Source: Desmodesmus armatus | Taxonomy: Eukaryota; Chlorophyta; Chlorophyceae; Sphaeropleales; Scenedesmaceae | Direction: 5' to 3' | DNA length: 64,000 nt | Assembly: GCA_007449985.2 (NCBI GenBank) | Contig: VIIQ02000746.1 | Location: 157,032-221,031 of the forward strand | Shown here: piece after piece, positions 1 through 13,672 of the stretch | How the letters are laid out: each line of letters opens with the position of its first letter | Position numbering within the stretch: position 1 is the stretch's first letter | Made by a program: the position numbers and the translations under genes | Notes under the pieces: model-generated | Database searches by the model: none | Told to the model about the DNA's origin: nothing | What the model saw: the letters and a program-made list of their open reading frames with translations, nothing else

Positions 1-176
1 TGTTCTGCTTCTCTCCAGACAGGCCTTGCAGGAGTGTCAGTGGCACCATGCACGCACTCCCGCACCGGCATCACAGTCTCTGACGTTTGTGGTGGCTGGC
101 ACCAGTTTGTCCATTGAGCAACCACTAGCAAGAGTCTCAATCAACTGAGTGTGCTAGCAATCATGCTGTCCTGCAG
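1..176. other. Window edge, probable UGGT intron/exon sequence
   Basis: This stretch precedes the first UGGT exon that I can place. It contains TGCAG-type acceptors near 27-31 and 171-176, but the short open stretches do not resemble the UGGT N-terminus clearly enough to assign. The signal peptide and first thioredoxin-like domain of UGGT must lie here or outside the window. Confidence 0.4.
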
Positions 177-3100
177 GAGCACTGTTGCTTTGTGGATGTT
201 GATGGTGCTGTGGTGACACAAGCAGACCAGCTGCCTGCAGCCATTGCTAAGGCAGCAAAAAGTCGGCCCAGCAACAACAGCACCCTGCAGCTGTTAGAGG
301 CCGACCATGTGTTCAATCCGGACAAGCAGGATGCCCCAGGTGGGCGACACTTCACCAAAACCGAATCAGTGCTTTCTCATGCATGCAGCAGCTGAGGCTA
401 TGGATGTGTCAAGGCGGTATCTGTGCTGTGCCAGCGCAGCTTCTCCTGCATGCAGCAGTACGGTTGCAGTCTGTTGAGCAACGCAGGTGCACACACACCC
501 GCACACCATCTGCTGTGCTGGTGTGGACATGCAGTTTCACAGTACCCAGTCAGTATGCTCTGATGTGGCTGTTGTGCAGGTGCTGTGCTGGCTGTGCTTC
601 ATGCCTCCCCTGGGACGGACTGCTGGGCAGCAATGCACTCAGCACTCAAGACAGCGGTCCAGGATGCACCTGACTCAGCACCTGTGGTGTATGCTCACCG
701 GCCATTCCTGTCAACCGCTTGCAAGGTAGGCTGGCCCCTCGCATGGGTGTTTGTATTGTTGATCTTGCTGCGTTCAAAGTCAACACTATGATGGCAGGAA
801 TTGCCGTCTGAGCATGGGGGACACTGCTTTTATCGTTTCGTCGTGTGCAATTTGGTCCATGTATGCTTACGCAAACCTGCAGGATGGTTTTCCCCACCAT
901 GATTGCTGCTGGATTGTCCTTTAAGCTGTGCTGTGTGTGTTGGTGCTGCTGCAGGCTGTCCACCCATGCAGTACCCTAGGCAGTGAGGAGCAGCTGGTGT
1001 TGCCTGGTTACGGTGTGGAGGCTGTCCTCAAAAACATGGAGTATTCAGCCATGGACGAGAAAGCCAAGGCAGACGCAGCTGCTGCAGCAAAGAAAGCAGC
1101 AGCCAAGGCAGGTGCTGGTGGCGCTGAGGACTCGGGCGATATTGATGTGTCAAGCTTGGGTGAGGTCAAAGGCCTCAAGTTTGATGTGCTGGCACAGCGC
1201 AAGCCGCACCTTGTGCAGGAGCTGGCTACGTTCAGGGATGTGCTGATGTCTAATGATGAAGAGGAAACAATCAAGGTGGGTTGACATTGAGACCTGGTGT
1301 GCGGTGGCTCCTGATTGACCTTGGGCATCCCTCCTACTGCTCTTAGTACTGGTTGACACTGACCGTGGTGCCATTTTGATCAGAGTACTTTGATGGTCAT
1401 GAGCATTTGTCCGGCGGTGTCCAACATCATCCTTGACAAACAGACTGCATAGTCCGCATCGATTGAAAAGTCCGAGGTGCAGCAATCCTGGAGAGTGTGT
1501 ATCCGAGTGAGTCAGCGTGTGTTTTGTGCACCGTGTGCTGCTGCGGCATGTGCAGGTGTGGGACCTGAAGGATGCTGGGCTGCAGGCGGCCAGCCGAGTG
1601 GCAGCCGCCTCAGACCCACTAGGCCTCCTGGCAGAGATCAGCCAGAACTTCCTCAGCCTTGTCTCCAGCCTGACCCGACAAAAGGTGCGAGCAACAGCCG
1701 GAGTGGCATGTGCGAGGCAACACACCAGAATATAAGGCAGTTGGCGATAACCGTTTGACATCCAGGCAGGGGCTGTTGGGCATGAGTGGTTTTCATGCTT
1801 GTGATGTTGATTGCCAGATGGCTGCTAGTTGGTGCAAACCTTGACTGTTACTTGCTGCTGAGCAGCCACGCTGTTGCTGTCTTGGCCCCACCTGCATGTT
1901 CCTCAACCAACTCCTGTGTGCCTTTATGTTGCCTGCAGGTGTCAGACAGGCTGAGGAACACTGTGCGCAGCAACCAGCAATTTGTCAACCCTGGTGCCAA
2001 CTTCATGCTCCTGAACGGGATGCTGGTGGAAGTCAAGAACTTTGAGATCTACAGTACGTCCTTCTTGTTGCTCTCTTCACTTTTGCAGCAAACCTCTGGC
2101 GTGACGTCACATCTGCACTGGCAGTGGTTCTGTTGGACGCCACTTACAATGTCGAGCTGGTACAGGAGCAGACCGGCCATTGCTGCTCTGCCCTGTTGCA
2201 AACAACTCTGTTACAATTTTGAATAGGTGAATGTTTGTGGCAACAATGGTGGCAATGCTGTTGATTGAGGGCGTAGGGTATTGCGGCTTGCTGCAGGTTT
2301 CCTGGACCGTCTACGCATTGAGCTGCGTCTGCAGGGCCAGCTGCAGGGCCTCGACCTGAAGCCTGGCCTTGTGCAGCAGCTGCTGAAGCAACGATCCACC
2401 AGCAATGCAGAAGTGAATGAACTGCGCCTGGACCTCTCACCCATGAAACAGGCAAGTGTGTTACTGGGTGTGTGTAATGGGACTGCACACAGTGTGGACC
2501 ACACCAGTAGAAGGCTGTAAGCCTGTCAGTAATGCTGACGTTGTAAGTCCACTCTGGGCCAGACTTCCTATTGATGCTGGCTCAAGGCCGTTGAGGCTGC
2601 CAGCAACATCAGCAGCTAGTGCTCCTGTTGGCAGCCAGAATTACCTCTTTCGCAAGTTGCGGAGGCTGTGGTTTGACCAGTCCTGCACGCCTTGGGCTTA
2701 GCCATGCGGTGGCTTCAGGGATGCAGGCAGTACGTTGTAGAGCTGCCACCGAGCCTTTGCAAGGCCGTTTCCTTCAGGTCTCACTGTGAACGTGCTGCGC
2801 TTGAACCCCTGCTGCAGGTTGCCTGGCTGAACAATCCTGAGAAGGACAAGGACCACGCCCACCTGCCCTCTGACATGTCGCACTTGTTGCAAATGTACCC
2901 TGGCCGCTTGAGCTCCATGGCTGCCAACTTGTTCTTCCTGGCAGTGATTGGGGACCCACTGTCACCACAGAGCATCAACATGGCCAAGATCATGACAACA
3001 GTCAGGAGCAGGTCAGTGTTATGTAAGTGTGGCATCAATGGCAAGGGTACGGTCATGGTCTGGATGATGGCTCTATGCGCACGCGATCTGCTGGGGCATG

Positions 3101-6100
3101 TTGTGGTTGTAGATGCAGGCAGATGGACGATGTTGTGTATGCAAAGCGGTGGTGCTTGTGTGTAGATTGCGGGGAGTAGTCGGGCTGCATGGGTTCAGCC
3201 CACAGCAAAGCTCACTTGCTGAAGAACTGGCTGCACGTCGCATCACCCAGAGCCCCAGCGCGCTGTAGCGCCAAAATGGCAGGCTGTATTCCTGCATGCT
3301 TCAGTCGCGTGCTTGGCTTGCCAGCTGGTGGCTGTGCAGTGTGTTGTTCATATGTGCTTGAAAGCCAGACAAACCGCTGGGTGCTTTGCTGTTTCTGCAG
3401 GCAGCTGCCAGTTCGCATGGGCGCACTGCTGTTGGTTCCTGAAGCTATTGCTAGGGCCGAGGCGCTGCGCAACAGTGCTGGACAGACTGTGGACATGCCA
3501 ACATGGAAGGTGGGGCCTCTAAGTGCATGCAGTCATCTGCGCCCTATGTCACTGCTGCGTCGGCAGTACGTCTGCATGTGTTCGTGCTAGCACTAACTCA
3601 AGGATGCTCCAACGCAGCTTGTCCGCATGTGTGACTGGGCGCTTTGTGCTTGGGCGTTGTGTGTGCCGCTAAGGTGTGGTGTGAACGTTGAGTGTGCCTG
3701 CAACATACCGATGTCAAACTACTGGTGTGTGTGTCTGTTTTGTCTGCACGTCTGCTGACCCTTACATTTTGGCACTCGCAGGAAATGTCATCCCAGGAGC
3801 GTTTTGCTCGTGGCTTCCTCACGCTCAAATCCTCACTGGGTGCGCCAGCTGCTTGGGACTTCTGGCAGCGGCTGTCTGATGCAAAGTCGGCAGCAGCACT
3901 AGCCAAGGGTGACGCCAAGAAGATCGAAAAGGTGTTGAAGACAGCGTTCTCTGACGCCTGGACAGCAGCAGCACCCAATGCCAAGACCAAAAAGGCAAAG
4001 CTTGCGGCCAAGAAGACGCCTGCGCAGGTGGGGTGCATGGACTGCAGCAGCCATCCAGGTGGAGTACCGGTTGGTTGGAATGCTCACACACACAATATAC
4101 AGGGATCGACGAATCACCCAGTGGGCCGTGTTGTAACTCTTCTCCTGCAGTCCCTCTGCTACAAGTTCAAAAGCATGCTGCTTGGCCTGCTTGCAGCAAC
4201 TCACACCTGTGCATTGTCTAGGCATGGCTCCTTCCGGGACTGCTGACATGCACAGCGCTAACTCTACGCTGCACTCGCCTGCCTTACCTGCAGGCCTGGG
4301 ACAACCTCATGGCTGGCACTGGCTACAGCTCAGAGGCTGGCATGCAGCTTGCGGAGATGTCTAACTACCTGATCACAAAGGGCCTGGGGCACCTGGTCAA
4401 GCCCATGTGGTGGCTCAATGGCTTGCTGGCTGAGGTGCCGGAGGGCGGACACAGCTCTGTGGACCAGGCGATTGGGTATGGAATCATGCAGGAGATGCGG
4501 TCGCTGCAGGAACACATCTACTTCGGCAGGTGAACTGGTGCCTCAAACCTGGCTGGATGTCTTTGCTTCAGGCCTGTGTATGGCATTGAGGCTTTTGTCA
4601 CAGTGCCACAGGATTGTCAGCACAGTGTGATTGTGGGGCAGCTGCGCTGGGAAGTTGCTGGCGCGTGTGAGGTCATGCAACCGCTCGCGTGCTTCCACAC
4701 TAGGGTAGCAATCACCCCAGCAGAGCCAGCATCAGCAGTGAATGGCAGCGATAGCGGCTCAGTCCTAGTGTTGGCGGTTGGGCCTTCCTGTTTCCTCGGG
4801 TGCACTTGTATGTTGCGCTGAGTCCTGGGAAGGCATGGGCTATGCTTCACCACACTGTGATGATGCTGTGTGGCTACTTGAGTGGCGCTTGTGCGCTGTC
4901 AGCTGGCAACGGCACTACCAGTGATACATGTTTCTTGTCGTGACTGCAAGTTGTGTTCTGTTGGTCATACTGCAGGCTGGATGACGAGCAGTCAGTGGTG
5001 GAGTCCCTCCTGGAGATGCATCAGTCTGTGCGGCGCTGGAACCCTCGTGTGCTGGCTGTGGATGAAACCGCTGAAACTGACACTCACAAGGTATGCACAC
5101 CCATGTCATGTATATGGTACACAGCGTCTGCCCCACGAAGCTGCACGATGTGGCACATGGTGCATGACTGTACTTCCCTCTGTAGGGCGCTCGCTCATCA
5201 TCTCTGCATGCCGTTCCAGCAGGTTCATCGTGCATGTAGCATCATGCTACCGGCACCGGGTGCCACACAGGCACTACCTGATCAACCTGGTCAACACTGT
5301 GCACCCACATTCTGGCCCAACTGCCAGTGGCCTGCCGGCCCTTCCCTCAGCAGTGAAGTGTGCACACGTGCCCCACACATGACTCAAGGCATGGCATGGG
5401 TACAATGTGCTAACTTTATATTGAAATTCGACTGGTCCCGTTGTCTTTTGTTGCTGCTGCAGCTGGTGCTTGTGTCTGCAGTCCAGCACCCAGGTGCTCA
5501 AAACCTGACCTACCTTCACTCCAAGGGCACAGAGGCACGTGTGAAGCCTGTGACTCACTGGGTGGTCACAGACCTGTCAAATCCCAAGTGAGTATGCATA
5601 TCCTGCTGCTTGCACTTACCACAGCAAGGTGAAACCGCACCGCACAATTAGCCACATGCGCATGCAAGGTAGAATTGGTGGCACTTCTGTATGTGTTCAC
5701 ACCAACACCACCTCCAAGGCAAGCGCATGCTGGGGGGTTGTGTTGTTTGTCAAGTTGGACTCCACTTGATGACCTTCACCACAACAATGTGTTACCTACA
5801 TCCTTTGTGCACCAGGTGCCGTGGGCTAGCGTCTGCCGCCGTGACTTACCTGCTGGGTGATGATGAGGATCTGGAGCCCGAAAACTCCCGTACTGCACTC
5901 ATCATGGGTCCCGGCAGCAATCCATCTGTCTTGGATGTTGCTGTCGTGGCAGCACAGAGGGTGAGTGGCAGTGCATTGCTAATCAGGGCATGGGATCATA
6001 CCCCCCTTCCTCTGGTTGACGTATGTGTTGACTTGCCCAACAGCCTTGTTGGGGACAGGCTTTTCAGTTTGTGTATGACTCACTGTGACTGCAGATGGAT

Positions 6101-9100
6101 CGTGCCGCCCGCCTTGCCGTACGTAGTTCACGCGCTGCTGCTCTCCAAGGTGTAACGAACTGATGTCTCGTTATCCAAAGTACTGGGATTACCCGTCTCA
6201 GCTGGGGCATGCTGAAGGCTCTACACCACCCACCCAGTGGGGGCTCGGCTGGCTCATGTGGTGCTGAACTGCCGAGACCTGTACAGTACTCACATAGCGA
6301 ATGTACTGTTGTGCTCGCAGGCATTTGCCAAGGATGCCAAGCTGCTGCAGCTTCTGAAGACGTTCATCACAAAGCACACCTCTCTTGCCGACACGCCGGC
6401 TGCCAAGATGACGGCTGAGCAGATCAAGCAGCTGCAGGAGGCCGTGAAGGAGGCAGAGGTCAACACACCAGATGCCTTCAAGCTCGATGCAGCACAGGTG
6501 GGCTCCTGGCCTGGTGCTTCGGTGCTCGAGCATCATCGCTGTCGTGCCGACGGGGCCCTGCCATTACAGGGCTGAATTTGCTGTGGCATTTCCATGCACG
6601 AATGCCAACAGCAACAAAGTACTTTTCTTGCGGTGCTTTGGTGTCACCTGGTAGCCACCGGTCAGGCACCTGCGCTGCAGTGATGACGTCCTTGTCAAAC
6701 ACGTTTCACTATCACTGTGATCACGCAGTGTTTGTTTGTGGGTTGTATGTTGTGGCCTGCAGGTGGCTGAGGCCCAGTCCTTGCTGGCAAACACCACCAG
6801 TCTAGTGGAGCAGCAGCTGCAGCTTCCAGCCAAGTCGTGTGCCGTGATCACCAACGGACGGGTGCTGTGGGTGCACGACCCCAAGCAGCCAGAGAACTCA
6901 ACACCAGGTGAGCCCTGAATGGTTGCAAACGTTGTGTGTGTGCAAGTTTGACAGCTTCTTATGCTGGCTAGCAGGTTGTCGTCTTGTTGACCTCCCCACG
7001 CACCTCTTTCCCTCCTCCTGCACTACCGCCGCCATTACCACCAACAACAACACAAAGGTGTTGCCAGCGATGTGCACACACCCCAGCCATGGTTGGGTGC
7101 TCGATTGGCCCTGCCGCACGTTTTGGATGTCTGGTGTGCTTCATGTGGCGTTGTTTGCCACACATGTACAGCTACAGATACAACCACAACTCCCCGTGTT
7201 GGCTTGTGTCATCCCAACCCGTCAACGTTGTCCAAGAAGGGTTAACCCTCAACCCTAAAACCCAAACCCCAAACCCTGCGGCCGTCTGCGCTATGGGGTG
7301 TGTCTGTGCTTCTGCAGCCCTGATCATGGAGGACTTTGGCCTCCTGCAGCTGTATGCAGAGTCCTTCCAGACAGGTGGTGCCCTGGCAACGTACCTGAAG
7401 AGCTATCGGGCAGCCAACAAAAAGAAGGCAAAGGGTGATACTGGCAACACCGCTGACCCACCTATGACTGCTGCCAAGGCCAGCACTGTTGTGATGGTCA
7501 CTGCATCAGCCTTTGCGGCACAGGTGTACCCAGACAGCAGGTTTGGCTCACTTCATGCCAAGCAGCTGACAGGTGCGCCTTCTGACTTAGAGTTACTAGC
7601 CAGTTGCACTCCACCACAGAAGAGATCGGTGCACACGACATTGCAACAGCCAATATGCATGTGTTCAGTGTACATTGAGTCGTCACGACACGGTGTGCGG
7701 AGGGCAACTAGTGCCCTCGTGCGACCGGTGCGGGATGTTTGACAGTGTTGCTGATGTGGACAGGCAGTGTTGCTGCAAGGTTGACTGCCGCTGGCACACT
7801 GCTTGGGTTTTGCCGGCATCAAGCTTGTTGTGTTGAATGTGGTGATTGCGTCGGTACCCTATTTGTATCATAGGATGAGTTTCAACCCATGTATGTGTGT
7901 GATGTATGTTCACACATGAGTTGCATCCAGCAGGTACATGCCATGCCATGGTTGTCGACGACCAGTCGTATTAATGACAGGCCAGTCTCGAAAAGTGCGT
8001 TCCTTCATGCACTTGTTGGTCAACGGGTTGTGTGTGTGTGTCTGTTGCCTGCAGAGGTGTTAGGCAGCCTGAGTGACTGGGCTGTTGTGACTGTGGGCCC
8101 AGCAGCAGATGACGCCGAGCTGCAGTTGACCGCCATCCTAAACCCCCTCACACGAGAGGCACAGCGGCTCAGCCAGGTGCTGCTGCTGCTCAAGGATGCC
8201 TTAAACCCCTCGGTCAGGCTGTACCTCAACCCTCAGATGGAACTGTCAGAGCTGCCGTTGAAGAGCTACTACAGGTGAAGAGGATTCTGGCCAGGCTTGG
8301 GCCAACCCGTGCTTTGCCCCAAAGGCATGTGGGCGCTCACCCCATTTTATCTAGTGAGATGGCAAGCAGACACCTGTTGAAGCAGCCCATGCACGGTTCT
8401 GCGGCCTGCCAGTAGCAAGCAGGTGGCCTTGTGTTGCTACCTCACTCTAGGCGCCAGCATGGCATTGGCACAGCCACTTTTCTGTCACACCAAGCTGATC
8501 GTTGGGTTGAGTTGTTGCTTCTCACTGCAGCTGCGGTTTTGTTTTTTGCGTCTTTGTGTGTGCTGACAGGTATGCACTCCCTGACTTCCAGCGGGATGAG
8601 GAGGGCCGTATCCGTCTGCCAGGTGCTCCGTCAGCTTACTTCCCCAGGTGCGAGGCAGCGCTGCAATACAACTGCCACCCTGGGAAATGACGTGTCCAGT
8701 CCTTTTCCTGAGCTGTCTTGACTCTGTGCTGACCCTTTCCTGTGAGCCACAATGCATGCCATTTGTGCAGCTGAGCTGCAGTGTGTATGTTGCACGCCCG
8801 CACGCGTCCTGAATTTTCATCAGCATCAATGACAGCTTGAACAGCTATGGCCAGGCCCTACTGCTCCCTATGCATGGAGGCGAAACCTGCCGCACATGGG
8901 GAGGTGTCATGGTGTGTTGTTTGCTCCCTCCTGCAGGTTGCCCCAGAAGCGTGTGCTGACACTCAACCTTGAACTGCCTGAGAGCTGGCTGGTTGAGCCT
9001 GTCATGGCCCTGCACGACCTGGACAACCTGCGCTTGGCTGACATTCAGGAGCAGGTACGGCAGCTGCCGCACACTGTGCACTGCTTTGGCACACATGTGT

Positions 9101-12100
9101 ACAGGAGGTGAAGGGGTGCTGCATCAGTTGTGAATCTTTCCGACTGCAGTAGCTGCTGGAGCACAATTGCAATTGGTGTTCAGCTCTTGCACATAGCCTT
9201 GTCGCATCACGGCCGTGTGCCAGAACTGAGCACAAACCGAGGCTGTGCTGCAGCAGCTGCTGCAGTCAAGAATTAACCTACACCCATGCTGGTGCACCTA
9301 CCACCATTTCTCATGGGACAGAAGGCAGTTGACTGACCTCCCACCACACACTGGTCCCCAACAACCATTCTTGGTGCATACACATGTGTCATGAACACGT
9401 GACTTGCAAGCAGCCGTTTTTCTGTGTGTGTTGCAGGTGGCATATGCTGAGTACGAGTTGGATGCCATCATGCTGACTGGCAGCTGCTCAGAATTATCCC
9501 CAGGAAAGCAGCTGCCCCCACCCAAGGGCCTGGAGTTGAACCTGGGCACTGAGCAGCAACCGCACGCGGTGAGCAATCCGGCTACAGCCGTCACTGATGC
9601 ACAGTGTGAGGTTTGATATTATCAGACCAGTGTGCCGGGACCATTGCTGGGTTGGATTTTGCACGGTTCCTGATGTTGCTGGCCCTTGCAGAAGGTGGCT
9701 GTCGGCCCAGGAGTGATCATCACATCGGTACCTACATCTCAAGTGTTTGACTTGCGGCTGCGTGTAGTGGCTGACATGCTTGTCGCCCTCAAATCCACAG
9801 CAGGGACACTGCCCAGTTCCACATACGCCCTCTGCTGGTTGACACTTCCCCGTCAACTTCACCCCCCAAATGCTGGCACGTCTTAAACGAATGGCGTGCA
9901 TGCGTGTCGGTGGTGCAGGTTGACACACTGGTGATGCAGAACCTGGGCTACTTCCAACTCAAGGCTTCACCAGGCCTGTGGGAGCTGTCCATCGCGCCAG
10001 GCCGCAGCCGGGACCTGTACCAGGTTGTGAGTGCCACCAGTGGTAGTGCGCTGGCCACAGGGTGGGGCAGGGCCAGGAGCACCGCTGCGCATGTTGCGGG
10101 CCAGGAGTTGGCTGAGTCGACGGGCAAAGACTATGCCACGCAGGTGTTGATGCATAGCTTCACAGGTGCGTGTTGTGGGAGTGGTTTTAGCTGAGCATAG
10201 GCTAGCGGTCGGGCAGCCCCTCATACTCGCAGAGGCAGCTGCAAGTGTGGCGTGTGCAGGTTGGAGTACAGGGGCAAGCTTGGTAGCAGCGGCAGAAGTA
10301 CCACGAGCGGCATGGCTTGCGTTCATTACCAAAGATAGTGTTGCATCGTGTAAGGTGCGCACCCACTCTGTGAGTTTCTGGACCCTCGTCAACACCAGGC
10401 GCTATCTTTCGTTGTGTTGGCCAGCACATGTTGCATGCAGGATCTGCTCTGGCATCGAAGCGGCGTTCAGGTGCAAAAAGTGCTTTGGTTACATAACGCC
10501 TGTGCGTGCTGTTGTCAACGTCATGCAGGCAAGCATCTGCTGCTCAAGGTGCAGAAGCGCACAGGCAAGGAGTCGGAGTTGCTGCTGCCAGCTGCTGATG
10601 CTCCTGTCGTCGCCAAGAAGAAGCAGTATGACACTATCAATGTGTTCACAGTGGCGAGCGGCCACATGTATGAGCGCCTGCAGAAGATCATGATCCTGAG
10701 TGTGATCAAGAACACAAAGGCAAAGTAAGTTGGGGTAACATTCTGGTCCTGGTGCAGGGCACCTTTGGGAGAAGGGTGTCAGGCGCGCCTCACTGGTGCC
10801 GCTAGCCTCAGTGCCTCAGCAAAGCTTTGCCTGCGGCCCCCAGCAGCTGGGTTCGCTTTGTTGCTGTGTTTTGTGTGGCGAAGGTAGTCGGCCATCTTCC
10901 CTGGCAACCCACCAACAATTCACCAGCAGCCATGCTTCCTGCTCTTTTTATCTTGACTCTTGTCTTGTCGTCGACTGACATGAGCGTTCTGCCTGCGCGC
11001 ATGCGTGCAGGGTGAAGTTCTGGATTATCTCCAACTACATGTCGCCTCACCACAAGCGCATCATTCCCGCCATGGCGAAAAATTACGGCTTTGACTACGA
11101 ATTCGTCACGTACAAGTGGCCACACTGGCTGCACAAGCAGACGGACAAGCAGCGCATCATCTGGGCGTACAAGATTTTGTTCCTCGACGTGCTCTTCCCA
11201 CTCGACGTCCCGCGGATGATATTCGTCGACTCGGACCAAGTGGTGCGGACAGATTTGGCAGAGCTGTACAACATGGATATCAAGGTATGTAAAATATATG
11301 TTGAGATATGTTATTGTCGATGTTGCCCTTCTGGCCGTCCGCACTGTGCCGAAGCATGGCTGCAAACTGCGACCTCCCTAGTGACGAAATGCACACTTAG
11401 TTCAATGCACCATGCGGACCCAGAGCTGCACGTGCAGCTCAGTGACGCTGAACGCAATATGCGGGCTTAACACTGTCTTGTTGTTGTCACTGTGCCTTAC
11501 AGGGAGCTCCCTACGCCTACACACCCTTCTGTGACACAAACAAGGAGACAGAGCCATACAGGTAACCATGGTGGCCGCGCCTCTACCTCTGCGCCGGATG
11601 CGCCACGTGGAAAGCCGGCTGCTCCCCACCCCTCCTCCACTACCAGTCGCGGGTGCCACCTGAGCATTGATCCCGTATGCGATGTGGATGCCTTGCGCAA
11701 CCCAATTTGTGTAGCTACTGTATGCACCACCGGTCTGCCTGTTGTGTGTGGACACAGCCAGTCAATCATGTGCAAATTCATAAATAGTTTTGTATGAGTG
11801 GGTCCCGCTGCACCGTGAGTAAACTGATCTTGAGAGACCTTTTGAGGGTGCGTGGCTGTGCACCTGCTGTATTGGCTGCTCAGATTCTGGAAGACTGGCT
11901 TCTGGAAGCAGCACCTGGGAGACAAGCCCTACCACATCAGTGCCCTGTACCTCATCGACCTAGAACGCTTCAGGTGAGGAGCACTTCTTACTATCACATT
12001 GCAGCGGTACAACACCGCCGCAATCTTTGCTAGCTGGCCTCAAGTTTACAGACCCTCAGCAGCATGCGCCTGCTATGCAGCTGAGGCCTGTTAGCAGTAG

Positions 12101-13223
12101 GCAGGCCATCCTTCCTGCGACCCTGGTTTGTTGATAAGGAATTGTGAAGAACTCATCGTCACTTTGACACATCCTGTTTCCTGTCTTACACCTGTGTTAC
12201 AGGCAACTGTCAACTGGTGACCAGCTGCGTGTGTTCTATGAGAATCTGAGCAAGGACCCCAACAGCCTGGCAAACCTGGACCAGGTGCGGGGCAGTGTTT
12301 GGCAGGTGCACCAAGCAGCACAAGCAGCTGGTGGTGCAGGGGAGCAGGGACAGGAGCAGCAGGCAGACATCTGCATGTATTAATGCAGTCGTGCGTTGCT
12401 GAATAATATGGGCTAGCATTCTAGCAGCAGCTTTGCAGCAGGATGCTGGAAGCTTGGGGTCTGCGTGTGTGTTGGGCCCAGGCACAATTTATGTGTTTGG
12501 CTGTGGCGCACTCACTGACGAGGTAGGGTGGTGATGGTGGTGGTCTTTTGAGTGCCACTGAGGCACTGGGGTGGCCCAGCTGTTGTTCAGCATGGATCCA
12601 CTGCAATCTGGTGGTGTTGCTGCTGCTGTGCTTGCGTGTAGGACCTGCCCAACTATGCCCAGACCCAGATCCCCATCTTCAGCTTGCCTCAGGAGTGGCT
12701 GTGGTGTGAGAGCTGGTGTGGCAACAAGACAAAGACCAAGGTGAGCTGTAGATGTCAAATGTGAGGACAGGCAGCACAGGCACATACATACACTTGAGCA
12801 GTCTTCACGAGGCTGGTGCTTGACATTCTTAATTCATGCAGTATGTCGGGACACGACAGGGAGGGTGCAGCCAGAGAGCCAAGGCGTGGCATGCACATGT
12901 ATCTGGCCAGTGGTTACCCCACTTCCTTTGCCGGCGTGTTGTGTGTATTTGTGATTCAGGCGCGCACGATCGACCTGTGCAACAACCCTAAGACGAAGGA
13001 GCCCAAGCTGCAGGCAGCACGCCGGATCATTACTGAGTGGCCAGCTCTGGATGAGGAGCAGGCCAACTTCACAGCAGGTGTTGATGCACGTTTCAAGGCC
13101 CGGGAGCAGGAGTTTGCAGCTGGGGCCAGCACGGAGACGACAGCAGCAGCGGCAGCCGCGGGAAGCAGCAGCACTGCAGCAGCAGGGACGGACCAAGGCA
13201 GCAGTGATCGCACAGAACTGTGA
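177..13223 (+). CDS. UGGT: UDP-glucose:glycoprotein glucosyltransferase (UGGT), 5'-partial
   Basis: This is the ER folding sensor that adds one glucose to misfolded N-glycoproteins for recapture by calreticulin/calnexin. The exons are 177-339, 580-725, 955-1275, 1556-1684, 1939-2053, 2297-2451, 2818-3011, 3401-3509, 3782-4027, 4294-4529, 4976-5090, 5463-5587, 5816-5960, 6321-6497, 6763-6907, 7318-7572, 8055-8274, 8570-8647, 8937-9054, 9437-9568, 9919-10165, 10529-10724, 11011-11284, 11503-11561, 11884-11973, 12203-12284, 12642-12740 and 12960-13223. All join in phase to about 1544 residues. Thioredoxin-like and beta-sandwich regions come first ([34 protein letters not shown]). The GT24 domain follows, with [32 protein letters not shown], the metal-binding [37 protein letters not shown] and IDLCNNP. 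The tail is Ala/Ser-rich and ends RTEL, a KDEL-like retrieval signal. The start lies outside the window. Family identity is essentially certain; the minor risk is in individual splice sites. Confidence 0.95.
2452..2817 (+). other. GC-AG intron of UGGT
   Basis: The exon ends ATGAAACAG and is followed by GCAAGT, the consensus of the minor GC-AG intron class. The next exon opens with VAWLNN in phase 0. No GT donor close by keeps the reading frame. Confidence 0.7.
7240..7278 (+). repeat. Interstitial telomere-like repeat (CCCTAAA type)
   Basis: Degenerate tandem copies of CCCTAAA/CCCAAAC lie in the UGGT intron 6908-7317. The heptamer matches the plant and green-algal telomere repeat TTTAGGG read on the other strand. 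Confidence 0.7.
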
Positions 13224-13672
13224 TCGCTGGCTTGGGTGTTTGAGAGGGGAGAGTGAGTGTGGATGTGCAGTCCTGTTTTTGTTGTACAGAGGAGGTTTTG
13301 TGATCAATGTGGGATTTGTGAAGTCATTTCGCTTTGGAGCAACACCCTCCTACAGCAACAGCATGCATGAATGAATAAACCCCACACCACTAAACCACGT
13401 GGCCACCACAAGAGCGGCCATGGGAATGTGCATGCGTAGTGATCGACCAAAGGCCAACATGTTTTGAATCATGGCAGGGTGACTCAATCACTGGTTGTAG
13501 AAACATTTACGAGTCACCCCACCACACACTCCCAACTGACAAATATGAAATGTGACGTGGTTTTGTGGCGGGGTTCTCAACCTGCCCCAGGCTTATAGAT
13601 TTTCATCGCCCTGACAATCAGTTCATATTTCTGAAACTGCTCGTGTTCAATACCATCAACACGACGTACACC
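13224..13672. other. Intergenic: UGGT 3' region and promoter/5' UTR of the next gene
   Basis: No ORF with family resemblance is present. An AATAAA hexamer occurs at about 13373. A TTATAGAT element at 13593-13600 sits about 75 bp before the next start codon and could serve as a TATA-like element. No TGTAA signal was seen for UGGT. Confidence 0.4.

Noticed and set aside
6095..6149. Possible extra UGGT exon ([13 protein letters not shown])
   Set aside because: It has plausible splice signals, but its 55-nt length breaks the phase between exons 5816-5960 and 6321-6497, which join correctly without it.
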